Assembly (NCBI RefSeq): GCF_000703005.1
Contig: NZ_JNLH01000001.1
Span: 1,667,001-1,731,000 of the forward strand
DNA from: Pseudobutyrivibrio ruminis HUN009
GTDB taxonomy: Bacteria > Bacillota > Clostridia > Lachnospirales > Lachnospiraceae
Direction: 5' to 3'
DNA: 64,000 bases
Part shown: positions 43,147-52,254 of the stretch, one piece after another
Layout of the letters: each line of letters begins with the position of its first letter
How positions within the stretch are numbered: position 1 is the first letter of the stretch
Notes under the pieces: model-generated
Told to the model about the DNA's origin: nothing
Seen by the model: the letters and a program-made list of their open reading frames with translations, nothing else
Database searches by the model: none
Made by a program: the position numbers and the translations under genes

Positions 43147-44391
43147 ATGAATTCTAGAGTTTTTAAAGTAATAGGAAATCTGTTAATTGGATTGATAATT
43201 CTAGCATGCTTACCAGTAGCGGTACCAAGGGTGCTAGGTATACAAACATATAACGTAATATCAGGATCGATGGAGCCTTCTATATCAGTAGGCTCCATTG
43301 TCTATGTGAAGAATACGGAGTTTGAAGCTCTGGCAGAGGGGGATGTGATTGCCTTCGAATCTGGAGCCAGCGTGGTGACTCACCGAATCACATCTATTGA
43401 TTCACAGTCGAAGCTAATCACCACAAAGGGCGATGCAAATAACAATGAAGATTTTGTTCCAGTAGCATATGTGAATGTTATTGGACGTGTTGTGGCTCAT
43501 GTTCCTTTTTTAGGTTACATTGCATCATGGCTTTCTGAAATAACGGGAAAGATTGTTGCGGTGATGTTGCTAATCATTGGATTGCTATTATCAAATGCAG
43601 GAGATAAAAGTCAGGATAAAGAAAAGGCTGAAAATAAAAAGCATAATACAAAGGTCAATCCAAAAGTGTTCCTGGCTCTTGGCTTAGTAATCATCGTTGG
43701 TTCCATGGGCGGTTTCATATATATATTTATGGATTATCAAAGCTCAAACAGTTTATATAGTGAACTTAATTCTTCCTATATAAATATAAATGAGCAGGTT
43801 AGCGACGATTCATGGGACAGCATGATAGATGTTGATTTTGATTCCCTTCAGCAGATTAATCCAGATGTGGTTGCATGGATTTACGTAGAGGGTACAGATA
43901 TCAGTTATCCTATTTTGTATTCAGGTGATGATGAGACATATCTTCGTACCACAATGGAAGGTGAAAGTGCAAAGGCTGGTTCCATTTTCCTTGAGGGATA
44001 CAATTATCCTGATTTTAAAGATAGCCACAGCATCATCTATGGCCACAACATGAGAAACCTCTCAATGTTTGGTACGTTAAAATATTACAAAACAGAGGAA
44101 GGATATTTGGATGAACATCGATATTTCCAAATAATCACACCTGATTCGAAAATGCGGTATGAGATTTTTTCATATTTTGATACGGAGGCGGCATCTTGGG
44201 TTTATGCTGTTCCATATTCAGATTGTGAAGAGTTCGAGGATTACATTTCAGAGCTGCTTCGTCATTCATACGAAGTAGTGGATACAGAGGAAGTTACCTC
44301 AGCAGATAGGGTGGTGACCCTGTCGACATGCTCAACATCGGGCATGAGATTTACAGTACACGGAGTTTTAAGAGAAGATATATCGTTATAA
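43147..44391 (+). CDS. Fusion of SipW-type signal peptidase I and class B sortase
   Basis: 414 aa. The N-terminal part (about 1-150) is an ER/archaeal-type signal peptidase: a first helix, then the catalytic serine Ser41 in ISGSMEPS and His79 in VVTHRI, where the bacterial type has lysine. A membrane helix follows (VAVMLLIIGLLLSNAG), a charged cytoplasmic loop (155-175), and another helix (GLVIIVGSMGGFIYIFM). The C-terminal part (about 210-414) is a class B sortase with His300 (IIYGHNMRN), Cys395 (TLSTCSTSG) and a following Arg. One chain thus joins removal of SipW-type signals with wall linkage. The start lacks a good ribosome site and may be coupled to the preceding gene. Confidence 0.9.
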   Translation: MNSRVFKVIGNLLIGLIILACLPVAVPRVLGIQTYNVISGSMEPSISVGSIVYVKNTEFEALAEGDVIAFESGASVVTHRITSIDSQSKLITTKGDANNNEDFVPVAYVNVIGRVVAHVPFLGYIASWLSEITGKIVAVMLLIIGLLLSNAGDKSQDKEKAENKKHNTKVNPKVFLALGLVIIVGSMGGFIYIFMDYQSSNSLYSELNSSYININEQVSDDSWDSMIDVDFDSLQQINPDVVAWIYVEGTDISYPILYSGDDETYLRTTMEGESAKAGSIFLEGYNYPDFKDSHSIIYGHNMRNLSMFGTLKYYKTEEGYLDEHRYFQIITPDSKMRYEIFSYFDTEAASWVYAVPYSDCEEFEDYISELLRHSYEVVDTEEVTSADRVVTLSTCSTSGMRFTVHGVLREDISL

Positions 44392-44412
44392 ATTTGACGA
44401 GAAATTATTATT

Positions 44413-44437
44413 TGGCAGAAATGTAACTTTTTTGGCA
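44413..44437 (+). promoter_or_regulatory. Paired half-site operator 3 (serine-rich adhesin)
   Basis: TGGCA at 44413-44417 and at 44433-44437, 20 bases apart. It lies about 110 bases before the adhesin start. A possible -10 box TAGAAT follows near 44480. Confidence 0.6.
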
Positions 44438-44546
44438 AGAATAGTTACGAAATTCTATTTAAAAAAATAAATTGCGTGATAGAATAACATTAAATGATAA
44501 TTGGACAATAATTTGTAATGGTATATTAAATAGAAGGAGTACAAGG

Positions 44547-47500
44547 ATGTCAAAGAAGAAGGTCGAGAATTTGTTAAAGGGAGTAGCAATCACAGGCGCT
44601 ACAGTTGGCGGGGCTTCAGTGCTTGGTGATGCTAATTTAGCTTATGCTGCTGAGCTTGGCGAAGAACAGGCTGCTGCTAATGCCGAAGGCGTTATCGTCC
44701 TTGAGACAACACAGGTTCAGGCAGAGCAGGTTGTTGAGACTACAGTTCAGTCAGTACAACAGGAAACAGTAGAGGTTGCGGCTGTTGCTGAATCTTCAAC
44801 TCAAATAGAAGAAGTTGATCTTGAAGCATCTGCCGTTACAAATACAGATACACAGGTTGCAGCTAATCTTGATGAGACTGCTCCAGTAAATGAAAACGCT
44901 CCGGTAAATGAAAACACACCAGTAGATGAAAATGCATCTAACGTTGCTTCTGAAGTTGCAGTTGTATCTGAATCAGCTAGCACTTCATTATCAACAGAGG
45001 ATTCTCAGATAGAATCAACATCTGAATCATCTAAAGAATCTCTTTCAACAGAGACTTCTGAAATCGAATCTACATCGACATCATCAGCAGATTCATTAAA
45101 ATCAGAAAATGATGAAATTGCAAGTACATCAACATCTAATTCACAGGAGTTAGCTTCAGAGTCAGCTAGCCTTTCTACAGCTATGTCTGAGGCAGAGACT
45201 GCATATGAATCAGCATCCACATCTTTCTCAGAAGCAGGATTAGAGGATGATTATCTTGAAAATCTTATTAAAGAAATCGAGCAGGCACAGGAAGAGCTTA
45301 AGGCAGCTCAGGAAGTTGCAAAGGCAAACGGTCAGTGGCTCAACCATTCAGGTTCTTCTAATAACTATTATGGATATGGCGATAAGCTTGCAAACCTTCT
45401 TATTCAGTATGCATTCTACCAGGAAGGCTATGTAGGTGAAATCGTATATAGCGAGTGGGATTCTAGCAACTACACAACAAACAGCGTAAAGGTAACATAC
45501 ATCGATGCAGCTGGAGAGACAAAGTATGCATACTTCGATTATGTAACAGTAGATGACAATGGCAACGCACTTGCAGCAGGTGATGGTGCATCATTTAGAG
45601 GAACTGAGAATTCAGATCAGCACGACAATCCATATGTTGTTGGTGGAATCATGGTTGTTCAGAAGACTGTTCAGTACTCTGACGGCAATGGCAATGTGCT
45701 TACATGGGATTATCAGACTCTTACAGCTGAGGATGGCACTGAGACTACAGAGTGTGTTTACTACATCAATGGTGTAGAAACAGATGCTGAGGTTGTACTT
45801 AATGAGGATGGTACATTCTCAATCACAGGAACTTCTGCTATTAATTCTGAAACTACAATTGTAAGAGATACATGCTGGGGAACATATAAGTCAGCAGATG
45901 GAACAACTTACTACGATCTTGGACAGTATTCATCAGCAGATAACAATTGGAATAATACATTTGGCGGTTTGACTAGAAATACCAGTGATTCATCAGTTGG
46001 GGTTGTTTCCACAGATGCTTCAGGTATTAAGAGCGTTTCAACTCTAGTAGATGAAAGTGGTAATACAGTAAATCTTATTACACAGAAAAAGTCATATCAG
46101 TTAAATAAATGGGTATGGGCTGAAAAGTCTTATACAGCAATCGAAATCGGAGGCGAGACATACTACTATCACTCATCAAATATAGTAAAGAACGGTGATG
46201 GTACATATACTCTTTACGCATATACTGATGAGGCAGGCTCGACATATGAAACACAGGTTATCACGCTTTATTCAGCAGCAAGCACAGCATCTACCACAAA
46301 CACATTCTCTCCAAAGTTTGTTGCTAAAGAGAATGATGGTAGCGACACATACACCAACAAGTTTGGCGAAGTAAAAGATGGTAACTTTGGAAAGAAGGGT
46401 TACGTATATTATTCAGAAGATGATTTCAATACAGGAAAAGATGACTATGCTGAGGAGAGAAGCCAGGTAACATCACTTTCAGAGTCAGCAAGCCAGGTTG
46501 CTTCAGAGTCTTCTTCTTGGGAGGCATCTGTAAGTGCAAGTGCTGAGGCTTCACAGAGTGAGTCTGGAATCAGAAGCGAATCAGTATCAGAGAGTGCTGC
46601 TTCGTCAGAAAGCGCATCACAGTCTCGCAGCCAGTCATTATCAGAAAGTGCAGCAGCATCTGATAGTGCTTCATTATCTAGATCAGAATCACTCAGTGAA
46701 TCAGCACGCGAAAGTGCATCAATGAGCGAGAGCATTAGCACATCACTTAGCGCAAGCTTATCAGAGTATGTAAGCCAGAGCATGTCTGTAAGTGCGAGTG
46801 TGTCTGCATCAGCAAGTGCGAGCGCATCAACAAGCGCAAGCACATCAGCTAGTACAAGTGCATCAACAAGCACAAGTGCTTCAGAAAGTGCATCTACATC
46901 AGCAAGCGAGAGCGCATCAACAAGTGCAAGTACATCAACAAGCTTAAGTGATTCAGCATCAGTGAGTGAGTCAACAAGTACAAGTACTTCAACAAGTGCA
47001 AGCACATCAGCTAGTACAAGTGCTTCAGAAAGTGCATCTACATCAGCAAGCGAGAGCGCTTCAACAAGTGCAAGTACATCAACAAGCTTAAGTGATTCAG
47101 CATCAGTGAGTGAGTCAACAAGTACATCACTTAGCAATAGTGAATCAGCAAGCATAAGTACAAGCATCTCAATTAGTGAGAGTGTATCAGCAAGCTTGAG
47201 TATTTCTGAATCAGTGAGCGAAAGCTTATCAGCAAGCGAGAGTGCATCAACAAGCTTAAGTGATTCAGCATCAGTAAGTGAATCAACAAGCGCATCACTT
47301 AGCCAGAGTGAGTCAGCAAGCACAAGTGCATCAACAAGTGTAAGTACATCAACAAGCTTGAGTGAGTCAACAAGTACATCACTTAGCAATAGTGAATCAG
47401 CAAGTACAAGTGCATCAAATAGTGCAAGCGCATCAGCAAGTGAGAGCGCATCAACAAGTGCAAGCACATCAGCAAGTGAGAGCGCCTCAACAAGCGCAAG

Positions 47501-49868
47501 TACATCAGCAAGTGAGAGTGCCTCAACAAGTGCAAGCACATCAGTAAGTGAGAGCACCTCAACAAGTGCAAGCACATCAGCAAGTGAGAGCGCATCAACA
47601 AGTGCAAGTATATCAGCAAGTGAGAGTGCCTCAACAAGTGTTAGTACATCAGCTAGTACAAGTGCTTCAACAAGCGCAAGTGCATCGACAAGTGTCAGCA
47701 TATCAACAAGCTTGAGTGAATCAGCAAGCGCAAGTGTATCAGCAAGTGAGAGTGCATCGACAAGTGTAAGTACATCAACAAGCTTAAGTGATTCAGCATC
47801 AGTAAGTGAATCAACAAGTACATCGCTTAGCCAGAGCGAGTCAGCAAGCACAAGTGCAAGCTTATCAGCTAGCGAAAGTGCATCAACAAGCTTGAGCGAG
47901 TCAACAAGTACATCACTTAGTGATAGCGCATCAGCAAGTGAGAGCGCCTCAACAAGCGCAAGTACATCAGCAAGTGAGAGTGCATCAACAAGTGCAAGCA
48001 CATCAGTAAGTGAGAGCGCCTCAACAAGTGCAAGTGCATCAGCAAGTGAGAGTGCATCGACAAGTGTAAGTACATCAACAAGCTTGAGTGAGTCAACAAG
48101 TGCGTCACTTAGCCAGAGCGAATCAGCAAGTACAAGCGCATCAGAGAGTGCAAGTACATCGACAAGTATGAGTGATTCAACATCAGTAAGTGAGTCAACA
48201 AGTACATCACTCAGCCAGAGTACATCAGCAAGTACTAGTGCATCAGAGAGTGCATCTACATCAGCAAGTGATAGCGCATCAACAAGTGCAAGTACATCAG
48301 CAAGCTTAAGTGATTCAGCATCAGTGAGTGAGTCAACAAGTACATCACTTAGCAATAGTGAATCAGCAAGCACAAGCGCATCAACAAGTGCAAGTACATC
48401 AGCTAGTACAAGCGAATCAACAAGCACAAGCACATCAGCAAGTGAAAGTGCATCAACAAGCTTGAGCGAGTCAACAAGTACATCACTTAGCAATAGTGAA
48501 TCAGCAAGCACAAGTGCCTCAACAAGCGCAAGTGCATCAGCAAGTGAGAGTGCATCTACATCAGCAAGCTTGAGCGAGTCAACAAGCACATCACTCAGTG
48601 ATAGCACATCAGCAAGCTTGTCTGAGTCAACAAGCACATCACTCAGTGATAGCACATCAACAAGTTTAAGTGAGTCAACAAGTACATCACTTAGCCAGAG
48701 TGAATCAACAAGTGCAAGTATTTCAATTAGTGAGAGTGTTTCTGCAAGCTTAAGTATTTCTGAATCAGTAAGTGAAAGCCTATCAGCAAGCACAAGTGCT
48801 TCAGAATCTATAAGTGCTTCTGTAAGTGAGAGCTTATCAGCAAGTGAAAGTGCTTCAACAAGCGCAAGTATTTCAGCAAGTGAAAGTGCCTCAATAAGCG
48901 CAAGCACATCAGCAAGTACAAGTGCATCAGAGAGTGCTTCAACAAGCACAAGTGAATCAGCAAGTGCAAGCACATCAACAAGCTTAAGTAACTCAGCATC
49001 AGAGAGTACAAGTACATCACTTAGTGAGAGCACCTCAGTAAGCTTGAGTGAATCAACAAGTACATCGCTTAGCCAGAGCGAGTCTGCTTCAACAAGCGCA
49101 AGCTTGTCTGAGTCAGCAAGCATAAGTACTTCACTTAGTGAGAGTGCATCAATATCAGAGAGCCTTTCAACAAGCGTATCACTTAGCGAGAGAGCTTTAA
49201 CATCTGAGAGTATTTCACTCTCAGAGAGTGCAAGCATGTCACTTTCAGTTAGCCTTAGCTTGTCAGAGAGCATGAGTCTTAGTGCTTCAGAGAGAGCAAG
49301 CTTGAGCAACAGTACATCAGCAAGCGCAAGTGCATCGACAAGTGCAAGTACATCAGCAAGTGCAAGCGCATCAGCAAGCCAGAGTGCTTCAGCTTCAGCA
49401 AGCACAAGTGCATCAGAGTCAGCAAGTAGATCTGCAGCTACAAGTACAGCAAGTAACAACAATGGAAATGGCGAATCTAGCACTCCTTCATCAGCAAGTG
49501 AGACAAATGGCACAGCTACTACAACAACAGCAACAACAACTTCTTCATATAATGAAGTTTCAACAGATGCTTCATCTACAAGTACAGTTTCATCATTCAA
49601 TGAGATTGGCGGAGCTGAGACAACAATTGAGGAACAGCAGGTACCACTTGCTGTAAGATTAGACTCAACAGATGATTTGGCATCAGAGTTTGAGGATGAG
49701 TACACAACAATCCAGGATGAGGAGACACCACTTTCTATCACAAAGAGCGGTTTAGGTGGAAGAGTTTGGTGGTATTGGATTCTTATCATTATCACAGCAA
49801 TTACTGGAAAGGTTGCTAAGGATAAGAGAAGCATTGTTGAAAAGGAAGTTGAAGATACAGATAAGTAA
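44547..49868 (+). CDS. Serine-rich repeat adhesin, accessory Sec substrate
   Basis: 1773 aa. The start at ATG 44547 follows GAAGGAG; an upstream in-frame codon would add 25 unrelated residues. The signal region MSKKKVENLLKGVAITGATV continues with GGASVLGDANLAYA; the glycine-rich core is typical of accessory-Sec signals. Residues 30-230 are Ser/Glu/Thr-rich. A binding-type domain lies at about 235-640. A serine repeat stalk (SAST, SESAST, SLSES units) runs from about 645 to 1635. It ends with acidic xPL boxes (IEEQQVPLA, QDEETPLSI), GRVWWYWILIIIT and KVAKDKRS. There is no LPXTG. It is probably O-glycosylated on serines by GtfA and exported by SecA2/SecY2. Confidence 0.92.
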   Translation: MSKKKVENLLKGVAITGATVGGASVLGDANLAYAAELGEEQAAANAEGVIVLETTQVQAEQVVETTVQSVQQETVEVAAVAESSTQIEEVDLEASAVTNTDTQVAANLDETAPVNENAPVNENTPVDENASNVASEVAVVSESASTSLSTEDSQIESTSESSKESLSTETSEIESTSTSSADSLKSENDEIASTSTSNSQELASESASLSTAMSEAETAYESASTSFSEAGLEDDYLENLIKEIEQAQEELKAAQEVAKANGQWLNHSGSSNNYYGYGDKLANLLIQYAFYQEGYVGEIVYSEWDSSNYTTNSVKVTYIDAAGETKYAYFDYVTVDDNGNALAAGDGASFRGTENSDQHDNPYVVGGIMVVQKTVQYSDGNGNVLTWDYQTLTAEDGTETTECVYYINGVETDAEVVLNEDGTFSITGTSAINSETTIVRDTCWGTYKSADGTTYYDLGQYSSADNNWNNTFGGLTRNTSDSSVGVVSTDASGIKSVSTLVDESGNTVNLITQKKSYQLNKWVWAEKSYTAIEIGGETYYYHSSNIVKNGDGTYTLYAYTDEAGSTYETQVITLYSAASTASTTNTFSPKFVAKENDGSDTYTNKFGEVKDGNFGKKGYVYYSEDDFNTGKDDYAEERSQVTSLSESASQVASESSSWEASVSASAEASQSESGIRSESVSESAASSESASQSRSQSLSESAAASDSASLSRSESLSESARESASMSESISTSLSASLSEYVSQSMSVSASVSASASASASTSASTSASTSASTSTSASESASTSASESASTSASTSTSLSDSASVSESTSTSTSTSASTSASTSASESASTSASESASTSASTSTSLSDSASVSESTSTSLSNSESASISTSISISESVSASLSISESVSESLSASESASTSLSDSASVSESTSASLSQSESASTSASTSVSTSTSLSESTSTSLSNSESASTSASNSASASASESASTSASTSASESASTSASTSASESASTSASTSVSESTSTSASTSASESASTSASISASESASTSVSTSASTSASTSASASTSVSISTSLSESASASVSASESASTSVSTSTSLSDSASVSESTSTSLSQSESASTSASLSASESASTSLSESTSTSLSDSASASESASTSASTSASESASTSASTSVSESASTSASASASESASTSVSTSTSLSESTSASLSQSESASTSASESASTSTSMSDSTSVSESTSTSLSQSTSASTSASESASTSASDSASTSASTSASLSDSASVSESTSTSLSNSESASTSASTSASTSASTSESTSTSTSASESASTSLSESTSTSLSNSESASTSASTSASASASESASTSASLSESTSTSLSDSTSASLSESTSTSLSDSTSTSLSESTSTSLSQSESTSASISISESVSASLSISESVSESLSASTSASESISASVSESLSASESASTSASISASESASISASTSASTSASESASTSTSESASASTSTSLSNSASESTSTSLSESTSVSLSESTSTSLSQSESASTSASLSESASISTSLSESASISESLSTSVSLSERALTSESISLSESASMSLSVSLSLSESMSLSASERASLSNSTSASASASTSASTSASASASASQSASASASTSASESASRSAATSTASNNNGNGESSTPSSASETNGTATTTTATTTSSYNEVSTDASSTSTVSSFNEIGGAETTIEEQQVPLAVRLDSTDDLASEFEDEYTTIQDEETPLSITKSGLGGRVWWYWILIIITAITGKVAKDKRSIVEKEVEDTDK
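46480..49440 (+). repeat. Serine-repeat coding region
   Basis: About 3 kb of degenerate short repeats coding for Ser-Ala-Ser-Thr/Glu-Ser units, with alternating TCA and AGT/AGC serine codons. Longer near-identical blocks are also seen, for example from about 46870 and again from about 47020 (the STSLSDSASVSESTST run). Such DNA can change length by recombination or slippage. It also gives a spuriously long antisense open frame. Confidence 0.9.
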
Positions 49869-49900
49869 TTAAAGTTACATATTGTATACAATTGAGAATA

Positions 49901-49966
49901 AAGTCACATATATTGTGGGTAATGTGTGGTATTTCACATATAAAACACAATATATGTGACTTTTTT
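49901..49966 (+). terminator. Terminator after the serine-rich adhesin
   Basis: AAGTCACATATATTGTG (49901-49917) pairs perfectly over 17 bases with CACAATATATGTGACTT (49946-49962), with a smaller hairpin in the loop and T at 49961-49966. Confidence 0.85.
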
Positions 49967-49973
49967 GTGTACG

Positions 49974-50030
49974 TGGCAATATCATGCAACAGATGGCAAG
50001 AACCTCTATAAAAAAACACTATTCGTTCAC
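49974..50030 (+). promoter_or_regulatory. Paired half-site operator 4 and conserved downstream box
   Basis: TGGCA at 49974-49978 and 49994-49998, 20 bases apart, then GTTCACAATTT starting at 50025, 31 bases after the start of the second half-site. Operator 5 has the same box at the same distance. Confidence 0.65.
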
Positions 50031-50142
50031 AATTTCCCCGTAGTATGACAGTACAAAATCAAGAACGTTACAGAGAATAATGTTTATTCCCGGACGGAAC
50101 CGGAAAGAAGTATTGGAGATTCCACGAAAGGAGACGGATATT

Positions 50143-52152
50143 ATGACAAAGAGAAATATGAGGGTTAAAAGTTTATTACTTGCAGCGGCTATGACAGGGT
50201 CTTCATTTGCAGGAGCATATGCATTTAATGATGTTAATATAGCCTATGCATCAGAGGCGCCAACAGCAGAGGCACCAGCAGCGGAAGCGCCAGCAGTAGA
50301 GGCACCAGCAGCAGAAGCACCAGCAGTAGAAGCACCAGTAGTCGAGACACCAGTAGTCGAGACACCAGTAGTTGAGACACCAGTAGTCGAGACACCAGTA
50401 GTTGAGACGCCAGTAGCAGAAGCACCAGCAGTAGAGGCACCAGCCGCAGAAGCACCAGCAGTAGAGGCACCAGCCGCAGAGGTACCAGCAACAGAGGCAC
50501 TGGAAGTAGAAGCGCCAGCAGCAGAGGAAACACCAGCAGAAGCACTTGTACCTGAAGAAGCAGAAGCACCAGAAGCACCAGCAGAAGTAATCATACCAGC
50601 AGAGGAAGTGCCAACAGAAGTAATGCCTATGCGATTAATGATGGCTGCACCAGCACAAGGGGACGAGGAAGATCCTATTGTTACATATGGAAATGAAATC
50701 AGAGATGCAGGAGAAGGAGCAGATATTACAGGTTCAGCTACAAATCTATTGGGAGCATACTTTGAAGGTTCTACAGTAACAACAGATACTACTGATGGAA
50801 ATACCGTATATGCGGTAACAGATGCTGAAAACAATACAGTATATTATACATACAGTGGTGTAGATGAGAATGGAACAATAGTATTTAATCAAGTAGAAGT
50901 AGCAACTGTAGTAACTGTGACAGAAGAAAATTTAAATCCTAATCAATTCCATGATAAGGTGGCTGGTTTAGAATATGGTGTTGACTACACATTCACAATG
51001 GATGATAAGGAAAGAGAAGACTTAGATCATGCCACAGATACACCTGAAGGTTTGATAGATACAGTAAATAAATTTAAAGGAAATAAACATTACAAGAACT
51101 ATTATGGATATGAAACAGCTGCAGAACCAGATTTATGGATTTATCCAGTTGGATATGAGAACCAGAAGAGAGATAAATTACCATTAGCTTGCTTAGCTGA
51201 TCCTACAAAAGCATATTTAGGAATGTGGAATAGTGGAAACAATTATTCATGGTGTATTTGGGATGGAACAGTATGGCGAAGCATAGTTATTGATGGCGAT
51301 ACCGTTAGCACACCTGAATTATACACAGGTGGTGATGGAACTTTACATCCAATCAAAGTTTTAGGATATGCGGAAGGAAATTATATTTACAAATTTACGA
51401 AGAAGTATGATTTACAATATCTTGGAACACAGATTACAGGCACAGATGTAACAATTAACTTTGATAAGCCAATTATCCCAGATCCAGATCCAACACCAGA
51501 TCCAGATCCAACACCAGATCCAGATCCAACACCAGATCCAGATCCAACACCAGATCCAGATCCAACACCAGATCCAGACCCAACACCAGATCCAGATCCT
51601 AACCCAGAGCCAGAACCACAGCCAGAGCCAGAACCAGAACCAGAGCCACAGCCAGAGCCACAGCCTGAGCCAGAGCCAGAACCACAGCCTGAGCCAGAGC
51701 CAGAACCACAGCCAGAGCCACAGCCTGAGCCAACACCAACTCCAGAGGAACCTACAGGTGGTGCGCCAGAAACTCCTATAGTACCTGGTGTTTATGTTCC
51801 AACATACGTTACAGCTACAACACCTATACTTCCAATAGTTCCTACATTTGCTCAGACAGTACTTCCAGTAATAATCGATGATGGACTTGTTCCTCTCGCT
51901 GGCGGTCTTGAAGAAGTAGCAGATACTGTCGAAGAAGCAGCAGTTGTTGAAGAAGTAGTAGAAGCTCCTGCTAATGATACAGAAGTAGCTACAATTTCAA
52001 TCGAGGATGAAGAAACAGCTAAAGGTCTTGCAGACCTTGGCGCAGGAAGAATTTGGTGGTATTGGATTCTCATTATCATCACTGGCATTTCAGCTTTAGT
52101 ATCATATGATAAGAAACGAAGATTTGCTAAAGAAATAAATAATGAGAAATAA
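50143..52152 (+). CDS. Pro/Glu/Asp-rich surface protein with Trp-rich anchor
   Basis: 669 aa from ATG 50143, preceded by AAAGGAG; an upstream in-frame codon at 50080 would add a 21-residue leader. The signal region is MTKRNMRVKSLLLAAAMTGS with the cleavage area near NIAYASEAP, similar to the neighbouring adhesins. Residues 35-185 are EAPA/VETP repeats. A folded domain spans about 190-445 with many aromatics (KNYYGYETAAEPDLWIYPVGYE). DPDPTP and PEPEPQ repeats follow (445-545). It ends DDGLVPLAGG, IEDEETAKG, GRIWWYWILIIIT and a basic tail. No LPXTG. The first gene of an operon with the GT-C-like gene and asp2. Confidence 0.8.
   Translation: MTKRNMRVKSLLLAAAMTGSSFAGAYAFNDVNIAYASEAPTAEAPAAEAPAVEAPAAEAPAVEAPVVETPVVETPVVETPVVETPVVETPVAEAPAVEAPAAEAPAVEAPAAEVPATEALEVEAPAAEETPAEALVPEEAEAPEAPAEVIIPAEEVPTEVMPMRLMMAAPAQGDEEDPIVTYGNEIRDAGEGADITGSATNLLGAYFEGSTVTTDTTDGNTVYAVTDAENNTVYYTYSGVDENGTIVFNQVEVATVVTVTEENLNPNQFHDKVAGLEYGVDYTFTMDDKEREDLDHATDTPEGLIDTVNKFKGNKHYKNYYGYETAAEPDLWIYPVGYENQKRDKLPLACLADPTKAYLGMWNSGNNYSWCIWDGTVWRSIVIDGDTVSTPELYTGGDGTLHPIKVLGYAEGNYIYKFTKKYDLQYLGTQITGTDVTINFDKPIIPDPDPTPDPDPTPDPDPTPDPDPTPDPDPTPDPDPTPDPDPNPEPEPQPEPEPEPEPQPEPQPEPEPEPQPEPEPEPQPEPQPEPTPTPEEPTGGAPETPIVPGVYVPTYVTATTPILPIVPTFAQTVLPVIIDDGLVPLAGGLEEVADTVEEAAVVEEVVEAPANDTEVATISIEDEETAKGLADLGAGRIWWYWILIIITGISALVSYDKKRRFAKEINNEK
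51478..51740 (+). repeat. Proline-rich repeat coding region
   Basis: Tandem 18-base units coding DPDPTP (about seven) followed by PEPEPQ-type units. They probably form a stiff wall-spanning stalk before the C-terminal anchor. Confidence 0.85.
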
Positions 52153-52166
52153 TTCACAAAAGTGTG

Positions 52167-52195
52167 TGGAATGTAACTAGAAAGTGAATTATAAT
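52167..52195 (+). promoter_or_regulatory. Candidate internal promoter before the GT-C-like gene
   Basis: TGGAAT at 52167-52172 and TATAAT at 52190-52195 are 17 bases apart. The likely transcription start falls at the beginning of the next hairpin, so this promoter could supply the GT-C-like gene and asp2 independently. Confidence 0.5.
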
Positions 52196-52197
52196 AT

Positions 52198-52232
52198 AAG
52201 AGTGGAAGATGTCAGACATTTTCCACTCTTTG
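52198..52232 (+). terminator. Terminator after the Pro-rich surface protein
   Basis: AAGAGTGGAA (52198-52207) pairs with TTCCACTCTT (52221-52230) with inner ATGTC/GACAT-type pairing. The T-run is short. It may be a partial terminator. Confidence 0.6.
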
Positions 52233-52254
52233 TATTATGAGTAGGAGGTAATAT

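Noticed and set aside
46445..49891. Antisense open reading frame of about 1150 residues (Leu/Ala/Asp/Val-rich) opposite the serine-rich adhesin
   Set aside because: It arises because the complement of the repeated TCA/AGT/AGC serine and GCA alanine codons lacks stop codons in that frame. The translated sequence is a low-complexity mirror of the repeats, with no ribosome site.
50234..50834. Antisense open frames opposite the EAPA/VETP repeats
   Set aside because: Low-complexity mirror of proline-rich repeats; the + strand gene has a signal peptide, a ribosome site and a terminal anchor. The same applies to 54926-55495.
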